Positions 28,895 through 38,761 of a stretch of DNA of 64,000 nt are shown one piece after another. The position numbers were made by a program, and so were the translations under genes. The DNA is from Pseudomonadota bacterium (lineage in GTDB: Bacteria; Myxococcota_A; UBA796; UBA9615), in the NCBI GenBank assembly GCA_024229515.1, contig JAAESI010000216.1, forward strand, positions 150,767 through 214,766. The letters run 5' to 3'. Within the stretch, counting starts at the first letter, position 1; every line of letters starts with the position of its first letter. The notes under the pieces are model-generated. The model did no database searches and was not told where the DNA came from. It was given only the letters and a program-made list of their open reading frames with translations.

Positions 28895-31800
28895 ATGACC
28901 AAGGCAGTGGCCCCCGAGGCGGCTGCTGAGGCAGCTGCCGACGACAGCTCGCGTCTGGAAGGCGGCAGCTACGAGGTCATCCGCCAGCGTCTTGCCTCGC
29001 AAGGGCAAACGCTGGCGGGCCTGGCCGGCACCCTCAACACCGAGCGTCAGGCGACCTTCGGTGGCACGCAACTGGACGTGGTCGGCAACGAGCGCGTCCG
29101 CACCGAGAACAACTGCCAGCCCGTCGACATCGCGGCGGTCGGCGACTACCTGCTCTTTGGCTACAACGTCTTCGTCGGGCTGAAGAAGACCACGTCCGTG
29201 GACGACGTCTTCAGCCTCGTGCGGGTGGACGGCCGGGACGGCGAGGGGCTGCACTTCGCCACGGTCGAGGACAAGGACGCCACGTCGTTCCTGCACGACG
29301 CGACCTTCATCAAGGATTTCGAAGAGCTCTACCAGTACTACGCCAAGGTGCGGCTGGTCCGGCTCGCGACGACCGAGAGCAAGCTGCTCGCGGTCTTCCG
29401 CACCGGGGAGACGCTGGATGACGAGAAGGTCTTCCGGTGGGCGATCGACGCCCGCGGGGGCGCGACCTACCTGGACAACCGGGGCGAGCGCGACAACACC
29501 TTCCCGCCCCGCCACGACTTCGAGTGGACGCCGACCTCACGGTCCGACCACATCCTGGGCCGCCACGCGCACGTGTCGATCCTGGACGAGGTGTTCGTCG
29601 AGACCATCGGCGGCGACCTCACCATCAAGGTCGAGGACAACACGGAGGACGGGCACGGCGTCTACCGGGAGCCGGTCGACGACCCGAACCAGAGCCTCGA
29701 CGACGCCGAGATCAGCTTCTGCAAGCTGGGTGCGCTCATCCTGCTGCGGATCCTCCCCTACAAGGAGACCCAGGTCCGCTACTTCGTGTTCAACACGAGG
29801 ACCAAGCAGGTGGTGCGGGCGGACGCCATCGGGGTCAGCTGCGTGCAGCTCCCGGAGGACCACGGGATCGTCTTCCCCGGCGGCTACGTGCTGCAGACGG
29901 GCGACACCAAGCTGTTCGGCGAAGAGGTCGAGGGCATGCAGTTCGTCCGCCGGATTGCGGCACCGAACGGCGAGGACGTGCTCTTCGTGTTCGTGCGCCG
30001 CACCGACGGCCTGTACGTGCTCCTGCCGTACAACCTCATCCGCAAGGAGGTCGCCACCGCGATCCGGGCGCACGGCTACAGCCTGTTCGAAGACGGAAGC
30101 CTGGTCGTCTTCCGGGCCGACTCGGACGAACCCGCGCGGGTGCATCCGATGCAGCTGTGGGCGACGCCGTTCGCCAGCGCCGAGCACCACGCCGCCCAGC
30201 CGCAGCAGGGCGGAGAGCTGGGACGCATCGGCAACGCCGATCTCGTGCGCGGGATCTCGGATGCCTACACGCTCATCCGGCTGATCGACGAGCCGTCCCC
30301 GACCCGCGAGGTCTACGAGGGCATCGTCAGCAACGCCGAGCGGATCATCGACAGCTACTACTGGCTGGGCGAGTCTGAGGTCGGCGACCTGAAGTCGACG
30401 ATCGTCACGATCCGCACGACGTCTGAGCTCATCATCGACGAGTTCGAGAAGGTCCAGGCGCTCCGCCGCCAAGCCCGCAAGGCGCTGTCCGAGGCGACCG
30501 CGGAGACCAAGCTGCTCGTCGGCAGCTTCCGCCCGAAGGACTTCCGGTCGGTCGACGAGTTCATGGCCGCGATGACGCAGTTGCGGAACCAGCGCGGTCA
30601 CCTGATCACGCTCCAGGACGTTCGCTTCATCGACCACGCCGCGCTGACGGCGCTCGAGGACTCGGTCAAGGAGGCCTTCGACGACGTCTCCGCCGTGTGC
30701 GTCGAGTTCCTCCTCGAAGGCGAAGCCCTCAAGCCGCTGACCGACCAGATCGACGCGCTCCTGGCGCAGGTCGAGGCCGCCAAGAAGCTGACTGAGTTCG
30801 CGCCGCTGCTCGAGGAGCAGGATCGGCTCGCGGGCGGGCTCGACCTCATGTCCGAGGTCATTGCCGGGCTGCAGGTGGACGACGCCACCGCCCGCGCGGG
30901 GATCCTGGAGGCCATCGGCGAGGTGTTCGCGCACCTGAACCGGGTGCGCGCCATCCTCCAGCGCCGCCGCAAGGACATCGGCGCCCACGAGGCGAAGGCC
31001 GACTTCGCGGCCCAGTTCAAGCTCCTGGGGCAGTCGGTCAGCTCGGCCGTGGCCCTGGCGGAGACGCCCGAGCAGTGCGACGACGCGCTGTCGCGGCTGA
31101 TGCTCCAGCTGGAGGAGCTGGAGGCGCGGTTCGGGGAGTACGACGAGTACCTGCCCCAGCTGGCGTCCAAGCGGGACGAGATCTACGCCGCCCTGGAGGC
31201 GCGCAAGCAGACGCTGCTGGACCAGCGGGGACGTCGCGTCGACAACATGCAGACGGCGGCGGGGCGGATCCTCCAGGGGCTCCAGCGCCGCGCCAAGACG
31301 TTCAAGGCAGAGGACGAGCTCAACGCCTGGTTCGCGTCCGACGCGATGGTGCACAAGCTCCGGTCCGTCGCCGAGGAGCTCGGCTCGATCGGCGAGGGGG
31401 TCAAGAGCGAGGAGATCCTCGGGCGGCTGCAGTCGGCCAAGCAGGACGCGCTGCGGGGACTGCGGGATCGGCTCGACCTGTTCGAGGACGGCGACTCGAT
31501 CATCAAGCTGGGGCGGCACCGGTTCGCGGTGAACACCCAGCCGCTGGAGCTGACGATGCTCCCGCGCGACGGATCGATGACGGTGCACCTCACCGGCACC
31601 GACTTCTACGAGACGCTCGACGACGACCGGGTCAACGGCTTCAAGGACTGCTGGCCGCAGCTGGTGGTGTCCGAGACCCCCGACGTCTACCGGGGCGAGT
31701 ACCTCGCATCGACCATGCTGGCGGCCGCCGAGGCGGGGCGCGAGGGCCTCACGATGGCCGCGCTGTCCACCGAAGAGTCTCTGTTGGCGACGATCCGGGA

Positions 31801-34414
31801 GTACACCTCGGAGCGCTTCCAGGAGGGGTACGAGCGGGGCGTGCACGACGTCGACGCGGAGAAGATCCTCCGGGCCGTCGTCAGCCTCCAGCAGACCGCC
31901 GGACTGCTCCGCTTCCCCCGCGTGCCGAGGGCCGCCGCGCTCCTGTACTGGGGCTGGTGCAGCGACGGCGACGCGATGACGCGGCTGGGTCGGCGGGCGC
32001 GAAGCCTGGGCCGGCTGCGCGAGGCGTTGAACAACCCCGGTCCGCTGCGTGCGTTGGCCGACGAGACGGCCGATGTGTTGGCCGAGTGGCTCCCCACGGC
32101 GGGGCTCGAGTTGGATGAGGTGGACGTCGCGATGGCGGCCCGGTACCTCGTCGAAGAGCTGGTCGCGTCCAAGCCGCGGTTCACGGTCGCGGCGGAGGCG
32201 GATGCGCTTCGCCAGGCGGTCCGTCGGGAGCTCGATGATCACGCCGCCCGCGACGGCTTCGAGGCCGATCTGGCGGCGCTGTCGGACAACCCCGTCGAGC
32301 GTTTGGCGCTGGCGCGGGCCTGGTTCGAGGCCGTGGGCGACGACGCCGACGTGGCCCTTGGAGCCGCGGTGGCGCTGCTGACGGAGAAGGACGTGCCGCA
32401 GGAGGTCAGCTCCGCTTCGACGTCCCGCGAACTGACCGACATGCTGGGGCAGCATCCGAGGCTGGGCGAGGGGAAGCTGGAAGTCCGGTTGGACGAGTTC
32501 CTGGGTCGGCTGACGTGGTTCGCCGACGAGCGGGTGCCCCGGTTCGAGGCGTGGCGGAAGCTCCGCGTCGGCATCCTCACGGAGCAGCGTGAGCGGCTGC
32601 GCATCGACGAGTTCATGCCCAAGGTGATGAGCGCGTTCGTGCGGAACAAGCTGATCAACGACGCCTACCTGCCGATCGTCGGCGACAACCTGGCCAAGCA
32701 GCTGGGCGCCGCGGGCGCGGGCCGCCGCACCGACCAGATGGGTCTGCTGCTGCTGGTGAGTCCTCCCGGCTACGGCAAGACGACGCTGATGGAGTACGTC
32801 GCCAACCGGCTCGGGCTGGTCTTCATGAAGGTCAACGGACCGGCGCTGGGGCACGACGTGCACAGCCTCGATCCGGCCGAGGCGCCCAATGCCACCGCCC
32901 GCCAGGAGGTCGACAAGATCAACCTCGCCCTGGAGATGGGCAACAACGTGATGATCTACCTGGACGACATCCAGCACACGCATCCGGAGCTGCTCCAGAA
33001 GTTCATCTCGCTGTGCGACGCGACGCGGCGGATCGAGGGCGTCTGGAAGGGCAAGACCCGGACCTACGACCTGCGCGGCAAGAAGGTCTGCGTGGTGATG
33101 GCGGGCAACCCGTACACCGAGTCCGGCGACAAGTTCCAGATCCCGGACATGCTCGCCAACCGCGCCGACACCTACAACCTGGGCGACATCCTCAGCGGGC
33201 AGGACGACATCTTCGCGCTCTCGTACATCGAGAACGCGCTGACCAGCTCCGAGGTGCTCCAGCCGGTGGCCGCGCGCGGCCTTGACGACATCTACAAGCT
33301 GCTGCGGATGGCCGACGGGCAGGAGGTTCCCGCCTCCGAGCTGGGCCACGACTACAGCGCCGTCGAGCTGGGCGAGATCACCGCCGTGCTCAAGCGCATG
33401 CGCCAGGTGCAGAAGGTGGTGCTGCAGGTGAACCAGCAGTACATCGCCTCGGCCGCGCAGGAGGACGCCTACCGCACGGAGCCGCCGTTCAAGCTTCAGG
33501 GCAGCTACCGCAACATGAACAAGATGGTCGAGAAGATCGTCGCGGCGATGAACGACGCCGAAGTCGAGGCGCTGATCGACGACCACTACGTCGGCGAGGC
33601 GCAGACGCTCACGACCGGGGCCGAGGCGAACCTGCTGAAGCTGTACGAGATGCTCGGGAAGCTCGACGACGAGGCGGTCAGCCGCTGGGACGGCATCCGC
33701 AAGGAGTTCGCCCGCCGCAAGATGATGGGCTCGGGGGAGGACGACCCGGTGGCCCGCGTCACGGGCGTGCTCGGCGCGCTGGAGCAGCGGATGGAGGGCA
33801 TCCAGGAGGTGCTCCGTGAAGGCGCCACCGGCGACCTCGGCGCGGAGCTGCACGAGGTCGTGAAGGAGCTGACGATGGTGCGCGAGGCGGTCGCGGACCC
33901 GGGCGGCAACGACAAGCTGATCCAGACGCTGACGGCGATGAGCAAGAAGCTTGGCGGCATCGGCAAGGTGCTGATGGACAGCAGCGACGAGGAGCGGCTG
34001 GACGCCCGCATCTACGGCGTCGGCGAGGAGATCGCCGGCGTGCGCAAGGCGTTGGACGCGGCTACTTCGGGGCTGGCGTCGCTGAACCTGCTGGAGTGGC
34101 TGGCACCGGAGCTGACCAAGATCGAGACCGCGTCGGATGTCGGCCGGTTGCAGCGCGAAGTGCTGATGCAGGCGCAAGAAGCGCTGGTCGCGGGCAAGGA
34201 CGGCGTGCTGCCGCCGCTGGGCTCACGCGACACGGTGCTGGCGGGCACGCTGCCGGTGATTCAGGAGCTGTTCGTGCACATCTCCGAGTCGACGCAGGAG
34301 ACGATGTCGGACGTGGCGTGGACCGAGCTGATGGATCAGCTACGGGCGCACGTGGCGGTGGCCGTCACCCGGTTGGCCCGGGTCGACCAGGAGGTCGACG
34401 CAACCGAGAGTTGA
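28895..34414 (+). CDS. Giant DUF3686/AAA+ ATPase (annotated elsewhere as DNA-repair ATPase)
   Basis: 1839 residues. The N-terminal 450 residues match DUF3686 (NERVRTENNCQPVDIAAVGD, YYAKVRLVRLATTESKLLAV, TDGLYVLLPYNLIRKEVATA). A long helical middle follows to about residue 1240. The AAA+ core has Walker A SPPGYGKTTLM (K1295), Walker B IYLDDIQHTHPEL (D1357, D1358), and a sensor region VCVVMAGNPYTESGDKFQIP. A helical C-terminus with two heptad-rich blocks completes it. The name DNA repair ATPase used for the family has, to my knowledge, no experimental basis. The ATG directly abuts the flotillin stop. The full frame is intact, so it is probably active. Confidence 0.9.
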   Translation: MTKAVAPEAAAEAAADDSSRLEGGSYEVIRQRLASQGQTLAGLAGTLNTERQATFGGTQLDVVGNERVRTENNCQPVDIAAVGDYLLFGYNVFVGLKKTTSVDDVFSLVRVDGRDGEGLHFATVEDKDATSFLHDATFIKDFEELYQYYAKVRLVRLATTESKLLAVFRTGETLDDEKVFRWAIDARGGATYLDNRGERDNTFPPRHDFEWTPTSRSDHILGRHAHVSILDEVFVETIGGDLTIKVEDNTEDGHGVYREPVDDPNQSLDDAEISFCKLGALILLRILPYKETQVRYFVFNTRTKQVVRADAIGVSCVQLPEDHGIVFPGGYVLQTGDTKLFGEEVEGMQFVRRIAAPNGEDVLFVFVRRTDGLYVLLPYNLIRKEVATAIRAHGYSLFEDGSLVVFRADSDEPARVHPMQLWATPFASAEHHAAQPQQGGELGRIGNADLVRGISDAYTLIRLIDEPSPTREVYEGIVSNAERIIDSYYWLGESEVGDLKSTIVTIRTTSELIIDEFEKVQALRRQARKALSEATAETKLLVGSFRPKDFRSVDEFMAAMTQLRNQRGHLITLQDVRFIDHAALTALEDSVKEAFDDVSAVCVEFLLEGEALKPLTDQIDALLAQVEAAKKLTEFAPLLEEQDRLAGGLDLMSEVIAGLQVDDATARAGILEAIGEVFAHLNRVRAILQRRRKDIGAHEAKADFAAQFKLLGQSVSSAVALAETPEQCDDALSRLMLQLEELEARFGEYDEYLPQLASKRDEIYAALEARKQTLLDQRGRRVDNMQTAAGRILQGLQRRAKTFKAEDELNAWFASDAMVHKLRSVAEELGSIGEGVKSEEILGRLQSAKQDALRGLRDRLDLFEDGDSIIKLGRHRFAVNTQPLELTMLPRDGSMTVHLTGTDFYETLDDDRVNGFKDCWPQLVVSETPDVYRGEYLASTMLAAAEAGREGLTMAALSTEESLLATIREYTSERFQEGYERGVHDVDAEKILRAVVSLQQTAGLLRFPRVPRAAALLYWGWCSDGDAMTRLGRRARSLGRLREALNNPGPLRALADETADVLAEWLPTAGLELDEVDVAMAARYLVEELVASKPRFTVAAEADALRQAVRRELDDHAARDGFEADLAALSDNPVERLALARAWFEAVGDDADVALGAAVALLTEKDVPQEVSSASTSRELTDMLGQHPRLGEGKLEVRLDEFLGRLTWFADERVPRFEAWRKLRVGILTEQRERLRIDEFMPKVMSAFVRNKLINDAYLPIVGDNLAKQLGAAGAGRRTDQMGLLLLVSPPGYGKTTLMEYVANRLGLVFMKVNGPALGHDVHSLDPAEAPNATARQEVDKINLALEMGNNVMIYLDDIQHTHPELLQKFISLCDATRRIEGVWKGKTRTYDLRGKKVCVVMAGNPYTESGDKFQIPDMLANRADTYNLGDILSGQDDIFALSYIENALTSSEVLQPVAARGLDDIYKLLRMADGQEVPASELGHDYSAVELGEITAVLKRMRQVQKVVLQVNQQYIASAAQEDAYRTEPPFKLQGSYRNMNKMVEKIVAAMNDAEVEALIDDHYVGEAQTLTTGAEANLLKLYEMLGKLDDEAVSRWDGIRKEFARRKMMGSGEDDPVARVTGVLGALEQRMEGIQEVLREGATGDLGAELHEVVKELTMVREAVADPGGNDKLIQTLTAMSKKLGGIGKVLMDSSDEERLDARIYGVGEEIAGVRKALDAATSGLASLNLLEWLAPELTKIETASDVGRLQREVLMQAQEALVAGKDGVLPPLGSRDTVLAGTLPVIQELFVHISESTQETMSDVAWTELMDQLRAHVAVAVTRLARVDQEVDATES

Positions 34415-34475
34415 CCGCGCGGTCGCGGCCTCGCTACCGTCGCCCGGCCTCTGGAGGGAGCACCCTGGAGGTTGT

Positions 34476-35978
34476 GTGCGTTCGACTCCTTCGTTCCTGT
34501 TCTTGCTGGTTGTCCTCTTCGCCGCGTCCGGCTGCTACGGCCCGTGGGGCGAGCCGCCCGCGGACAAGGTCGCTGCCGATCCCGTGGACGAAGTCGCCAC
34601 CGAGGGCGGCGGCAGCGGCGCCTACGGCCACGGTGCCCCCTGCGACAGCGACGAGGTCCTGGACTGCGCCGGCAACTGCGCGCCGGCCAACTGGGTCGAC
34701 GACGGCTACTGCGACGACGGCTCGTACCAGTACGACGGCCACGCGATCTTCCTGGACTGCCCCGCCTACGACTGGGACGGCGGGGACTGCCCTGTCGGTG
34801 ACGATCCCGGGGACGACGACGACGAGGAGCCGGCGGAGCCCCCGTGGGCCGACGATTGCGGTGAGAACAGCAATGACCTGCTGCCCCAGGCGACGCCGAT
34901 CGCGGCCGTCGACGGCCAGACCTACGACGCCCAGATCTGCGCCGGCGACATCGACGTCTTCTCCCTGAACGTGCCCGCGGGGGCTTGGGCCAGCGTCGAG
35001 ATCGACATCGACGGCTCCGGTTCAGGCTCCTCGGACCTGGACCTGTACGAGCTCGCCGGCGACGGGCAAGCCTCATTCCAGAACAGCTACACGACGTACG
35101 GCTACGAGCGGGTCGCGGTTCGGAACCCGACCTCGACCGACCGCCTCCACTGGTTCCAGGTGCGCGGGTACGAAGGCGCCACGGCGTCGTACGAGCTGGT
35201 CGTGCAGACCTCGCCGTTCCACGACGGCCGGGAGTGCGACGGCTTCTACGAGGACTCCCCCGCCGAGGGCGGCCCCTGCAACGAGATCCTGCAGTTCCCC
35301 CGCTCCAACGGCACGTTCGAGGGCTCCTACCCCGAGCACAAGGCGGCCTGGAGCTCCGTGCGTCGCGAGGTCGCCTACGTCATCCGTTGGGCCGCGGACG
35401 AAGTGGCAGACGAGTTCCCCGGCACCACCCCGCTGGGGCTGCTCGACATGAGCGAGAAGGACGGCTCGACCCCGGGCACAGGCTCCGGAGACCTCCGGCA
35501 CCCCTCCGGCACCCACGTCAACGGCAACGACATGGACGTCGCCTACTACCAAACCGACGGCGCCAACAACGGCGACATCGTCTGCCCGTCGCACAACGGC
35601 CAGTTCTGCACCGGCGAGGCCTCGATCCTGGACGCGGAGCGCACCGCCTACTTCCTCGCCCAGCTCTTGCTCCACCCCGAAGTCCGCGTCATCGGCGTGG
35701 ACCCCGTCGTCGCCGAGGACGTGCTGGAGGCGGCCGACGGCCTGTACGCTGCCGACCGAATCTCCAGCTACCAGCGCAATCGCATGGACTCGAAGCTGGC
35801 CTACGGCAACGGCTGGCCGTTCCACCACCACCACCTCCACTTCAGCTGGAACTGGGAGGGCGGCTGGTCCGTGGACGGGGAGGCCATTCCGAACGGGTGC
35901 CTGGAGTCGGCCAGTGTGGTGGAAGCGTTCCGAAGCAAGGCGCCGGCGCTGCCCCTGGTGGAGGCGTTCCCGGGCTAG
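34476..35978 (+). CDS. Lipoprotein with LNR-like and PPC-like domains and a MepA/LAS-type peptidase domain
   Basis: 500 residues, GTG start behind a GGAGG site. Signal ends LFAASGC. A Cys/Asp motif (WVDDGYCDDGS...DWDGGDC) resembles a Lin12/Notch repeat. Next is a pre-peptidase C-terminal-like beta domain (GDIDVFSLNVPAGAWASVEI). The last 200 residues carry GTHVNGNDMDVAYY, with a conserved His and Asp, and FHHHHLHFSW, matching the zinc ligands of LAS-family murein endopeptidases. Cleavage of peptidoglycan cross-links is therefore plausible. Its stop is within two bases of the convergent gene's stop. Confidence 0.65.
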   Translation: MRSTPSFLFLLVVLFAASGCYGPWGEPPADKVAADPVDEVATEGGGSGAYGHGAPCDSDEVLDCAGNCAPANWVDDGYCDDGSYQYDGHAIFLDCPAYDWDGGDCPVGDDPGDDDDEEPAEPPWADDCGENSNDLLPQATPIAAVDGQTYDAQICAGDIDVFSLNVPAGAWASVEIDIDGSGSGSSDLDLYELAGDGQASFQNSYTTYGYERVAVRNPTSTDRLHWFQVRGYEGATASYELVVQTSPFHDGRECDGFYEDSPAEGGPCNEILQFPRSNGTFEGSYPEHKAAWSSVRREVAYVIRWAADEVADEFPGTTPLGLLDMSEKDGSTPGTGSGDLRHPSGTHVNGNDMDVAYYQTDGANNGDIVCPSHNGQFCTGEASILDAERTAYFLAQLLLHPEVRVIGVDPVVAEDVLEAADGLYAADRISSYQRNRMDSKLAYGNGWPFHHHHLHFSWNWEGGWSVDGEAIPNGCLESASVVEAFRSKAPALPLVEAFPG

Positions 35979-37666
35979 TCGTCGTCCTCGGACTCACAGA
36001 TGAAGTAGATCTGCGTGCCGTACCAGTTGTCGAGGTCGCAATCGAGGTCGTTCCAGTTGCCGCTGTTGTTGTACAGGTGCACGCAGTCCTCGCCCCCCCA
36101 GCTGTTGTCCGGCTGGCCACCGTTCCAGTTGGTGTAGGTCGACGAGCTTCCGCTGTCCCACTCGAACGAGCCCTCGTTGTCCAGATCGTTGTATCCGATC
36201 CACCACCAGCGGTTGTTGGCGTAGCCGTTGGCCACGCCCTCGACCCAGGACTGCTCGGGGCCGTCGTCGATGGTGACGAGGGAGTAGTTGTCCTCGTCGT
36301 CGCAGAACTCCTGGCCCTCGTCCCAGGTCGAGACGTCCTCGCAGAACAGGTAGCCGTGGCCGTTGTACGTCTCGAAGTTGCAGGGGCACACCGCCGATGA
36401 GTCGACGTTGCCGTCGCAGTCGTCGTCGACGCCATTGCACTCCTCGGTGGCGCCGGGGTTGATGTCGTCGTCGTCGTCGTCGCAGTCCGTGGCGTCCAGC
36501 ACGGTGTCCGACGGGGCGAAGCAGGCGACGGTGGCGACGGCGGCGTCGCCCCATCCGGCGTCGTCGGCGTCGGCGTACCAGGTCGGGGCGTTGGGCCCGT
36601 CGTCCTCGAGGGTGGCGGGGTCGCAGTCGTTGTCGAGGGTGTCGCAGAGCTCGGAGGCACCGGGGTAGATGGTGTCGTCGCCGTCGTCGCAGTCGCCCTC
36701 GCAGACCGAGATGCCGTCCAGGTCGCCGTCGACCTCGTCCGTGCCGGGGGCGCCGGAGCAGTCGTTGTCGACGCCGTCGCACAGCTCGGGGGCGCCCGGG
36801 TACGTCGTCGCGACCGCGTCGTCGCAGTCCCCGTCGCAGACCAGGACGGTGTCGCCGTCGACGTCGACCTCGTCCGCCTCGGGGGCGCCGGAGCAGTCGT
36901 TGTCCAGTTCGTCGCAGAGCTCCGGGGCGGCGGGGTAGATGGTGTTGTCGGCGTCGTTGCAGTCGCCGGCGCAGACGAGGGAGCCATCCCCATCGACGTC
37001 GACCTCGTCCGCTCCGAAGAAGCCGTCGCAGTCGTTGTCGACGCCGTCGCAGAGATCGGGGGCGCCGGGGTAGACCGTCGGGTCCTCGTCGTTGCAGTCG
37101 AGGTCCTCGGGGGACCCGTCGCCGTCTCCGTCGATCGGGGCGGCATCGTCGTCGTCGGGTGCGATGTCATCGTCGTCGGGTGCGATGTCGTCGTCGTCAG
37201 GTGCGATGTCGTCGTCGTCGCCGGCCGAGTCGTCATCGTCGGTGGAGGCATCGTCGTCGTCGGTGGCGTCGTCGCTGTCGATGACGTCGTCGCTGTCGAT
37301 GACGTCGTCGAAGACGATGGAGGCCGACAAGGGCACATCCAAGCCTCCCTCGTCCCAGGTTGCCGTGACCGCGCCCTGGGTCGGTCCGACCTCCTCGGCC
37401 TTCAACTGCACCACGACGGGCACCGCGACGTCCTGCGGGAGCTTCACGTCGCGGACCGAGACTACGTCCCAACCCCCGGACGCTCCCTGCACCGTCAGCA
37501 CCGCGGTTCGCTCCGGTCCGCGGTTGATGAAGTACACCGTGGCGTACTCGCTCGTGCCCAGGGGGACCTCGCCGAAGTCGACCTCGCCGGGGTCGGCCTC
37601 CACCCCCAGGACCGTGCAGCCGCCCATCAGCAGAGACAACAGGAGCAGGATGGACTTCCGGTACAT
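35975..37666 (-). CDS. MopE-repeat lipoprotein with C-type lectin domain
   Basis: 563 residues from the ATG at 37666. Signal ends LLMGGC; then an ASH/DUF1573-like beta domain (EVDFGEVPLGTSEYATVYFI), an Asp linker with three DDDDIAP heptads, and about six MopE units (YPGAPDLCDGVDNDCDG and variants). The C-terminal 130 residues form a C-type lectin fold: WIGYNDLDNEGSFEWDSG, NWNGGQPDNSWGGEDCV and WNDLDC. The QPD motif is the one linked with galactose-type binding in animal lectins, so galactose-like ligands are possible. Likely a surface, calcium-dependent sugar-binding protein. Confidence 0.85.
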   Translation of the reverse strand: MYRKSILLLLSLLMGGCTVLGVEADPGEVDFGEVPLGTSEYATVYFINRGPERTAVLTVQGASGGWDVVSVRDVKLPQDVAVPVVVQLKAEEVGPTQGAVTATWDEGGLDVPLSASIVFDDVIDSDDVIDSDDATDDDDASTDDDDSAGDDDDIAPDDDDIAPDDDDIAPDDDDAAPIDGDGDGSPEDLDCNDEDPTVYPGAPDLCDGVDNDCDGFFGADEVDVDGDGSLVCAGDCNDADNTIYPAAPELCDELDNDCSGAPEADEVDVDGDTVLVCDGDCDDAVATTYPGAPELCDGVDNDCSGAPGTDEVDGDLDGISVCEGDCDDGDDTIYPGASELCDTLDNDCDPATLEDDGPNAPTWYADADDAGWGDAAVATVACFAPSDTVLDATDCDDDDDDINPGATEECNGVDDDCDGNVDSSAVCPCNFETYNGHGYLFCEDVSTWDEGQEFCDDEDNYSLVTIDDGPEQSWVEGVANGYANNRWWWIGYNDLDNEGSFEWDSGSSSTYTNWNGGQPDNSWGGEDCVHLYNNSGNWNDLDCDLDNWYGTQIYFICESEDDD

Positions 37667-37742
37667 GCCAGGAAGGCTACCCGCCGATCCGCAGACCGAC
37701 AACTGACGTGGTGGGCCCGGGTGGGCACCGGGTGCGAGATCC

Positions 37743-37807
37743 AACGGGTCAGCTGCGGGACGCTTTTGACCGCCGTTTTGACCAGAACGGGTCAGCGCTG
37801 ACCCGTT
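37743..37807. promoter_or_regulatory. Perfect 22-bp palindrome plus upstream half-site, candidate operator
   Basis: The half-site AACGGGTCAGC occurs at 37743-37753 and again at 37786-37796, where its exact reverse complement follows at once (37797-37807). The two direct copies are 43 bases apart, close to four helical turns. TTTTGACC is also repeated with a 12-base period at 37764 and 37776, between the half-sites. The block sits 75 bases before the kinase start at 37882. No T run follows the palindrome, so an operator fits better than a terminator. Confidence 0.6.
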
Positions 37808-37881
37808 TCTTCGATCGACCCTCCCGAAACGTTGTGCGTCGCCTCGAGTCGGGTGGCATCCAAGTTGCATCCAACTCAGCC

Positions 37882-38751
37882 ATGGCTGACCTATCGAGTG
37901 AGCACCTGCTTGGCTCGTCTGCTCAGGTCGACGGTCGCTACAGCATTCATTGGGTGCTTGGCCGGGGGGGCTCGGCCACGGTGTACGAGGCGCACGATCA
38001 ATTCCTCGACCAGCGAGTCGCGCTGAAGCTGTTGCACAGCACGCCATCCTCCAGTCTGGATGCGGACCGACTCCGTCAAGAGATCCGGATCGCCCGCAGC
38101 ATTCGCCATCTGAATGTGGTGCGCATCGAGGACTCCGGCGCCTGGCTTGGCCGGCCCTACTACACGATGGAATTGATCGAGGGTGCGCCGCTGCAGTACA
38201 GCATCCCTACGGGGGAGGCGGCTGCGCTCGGGTTTGTCGCCAGCGCCGCGCGAGGCCTGGGGGCCGTACACCGGGCCGGCGTGCTGCACCGCGACATCAA
38301 GCCCGCCAACCTCCAGGTCACTCCGCGAGGGCGCGTCATCGTCATGGACTTCGGGTCCGCCCGCTGCGACGAACTCGACCTCGTCAAGACGGCCGCCCAC
38401 AAGGTCGTCGGCACGCTCCGCTACATGAGCCCCGAGCGCCTCAAGGGACGGCGTTTCGAGTGCGCCGGCAGCGACCTGTGGAGCCTGGGCATCGTGCTTC
38501 TGGAGCTCCTGACCGGGGTCCCGGTGTTCGAGGGCGATACGCCGCTGGAGATCATGTCGAGCATCCAGGTCGCCCAGGTTCGCCATCTGGAGTCTCGCCT
38601 GTCCGGCCTCACCGACCCGACCAAGGACCTCGTTCGCGCGCTGCTGCAGCGTGATCCGGAGGCGCGCCCGAGCGCCGACCGGGCTGCGGAGCTGGCTTCG
38701 GCCGCGGGCGGGGCGATCGAACTGCAGGGGTGCCACGCCATCGGGGGGTAA
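37882..38751 (+). CDS. Compact Hanks-type Ser/Thr protein kinase
   Basis: 289 residues, essentially a kinase domain alone with no membrane helix. Seen: LGRGGSATVYEAHD (glycine loop), VALKLLHS (lysine), LHRDIKPANLQV (catalytic loop), VMDFGSARCDE (DFG), MSPERLKGRR (APE region), and SDLWSLGIVLLELLTGVPVF. The ATG at 37882 precedes the domain by only 17 residues. No sensor or output domain is attached. The 215-base upstream region holds a striking palindrome, so expression is probably under a dedicated regulator. Confidence 0.9.
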   Translation: MADLSSEHLLGSSAQVDGRYSIHWVLGRGGSATVYEAHDQFLDQRVALKLLHSTPSSSLDADRLRQEIRIARSIRHLNVVRIEDSGAWLGRPYYTMELIEGAPLQYSIPTGEAAALGFVASAARGLGAVHRAGVLHRDIKPANLQVTPRGRVIVMDFGSARCDELDLVKTAAHKVVGTLRYMSPERLKGRRFECAGSDLWSLGIVLLELLTGVPVFEGDTPLEIMSSIQVAQVRHLESRLSGLTDPTKDLVRALLQRDPEARPSADRAAELASAAGGAIELQGCHAIGG

Positions 38752-38761
38752 CCTTCCGCTC

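Noticed and set aside
29537..34177. Very long open minus-strand frame opposite the AAA+ ATPase gene
   Set aside because: It is a GC-rich antisense shadow with Arg/Leu/His-biased sequence and no motif, while the plus strand has intact AAA+ motifs.
37786..37807. Palindrome as an intrinsic terminator
   Set aside because: It has no loop or following T run and lies upstream of two divergent genes, which fits an operator better.
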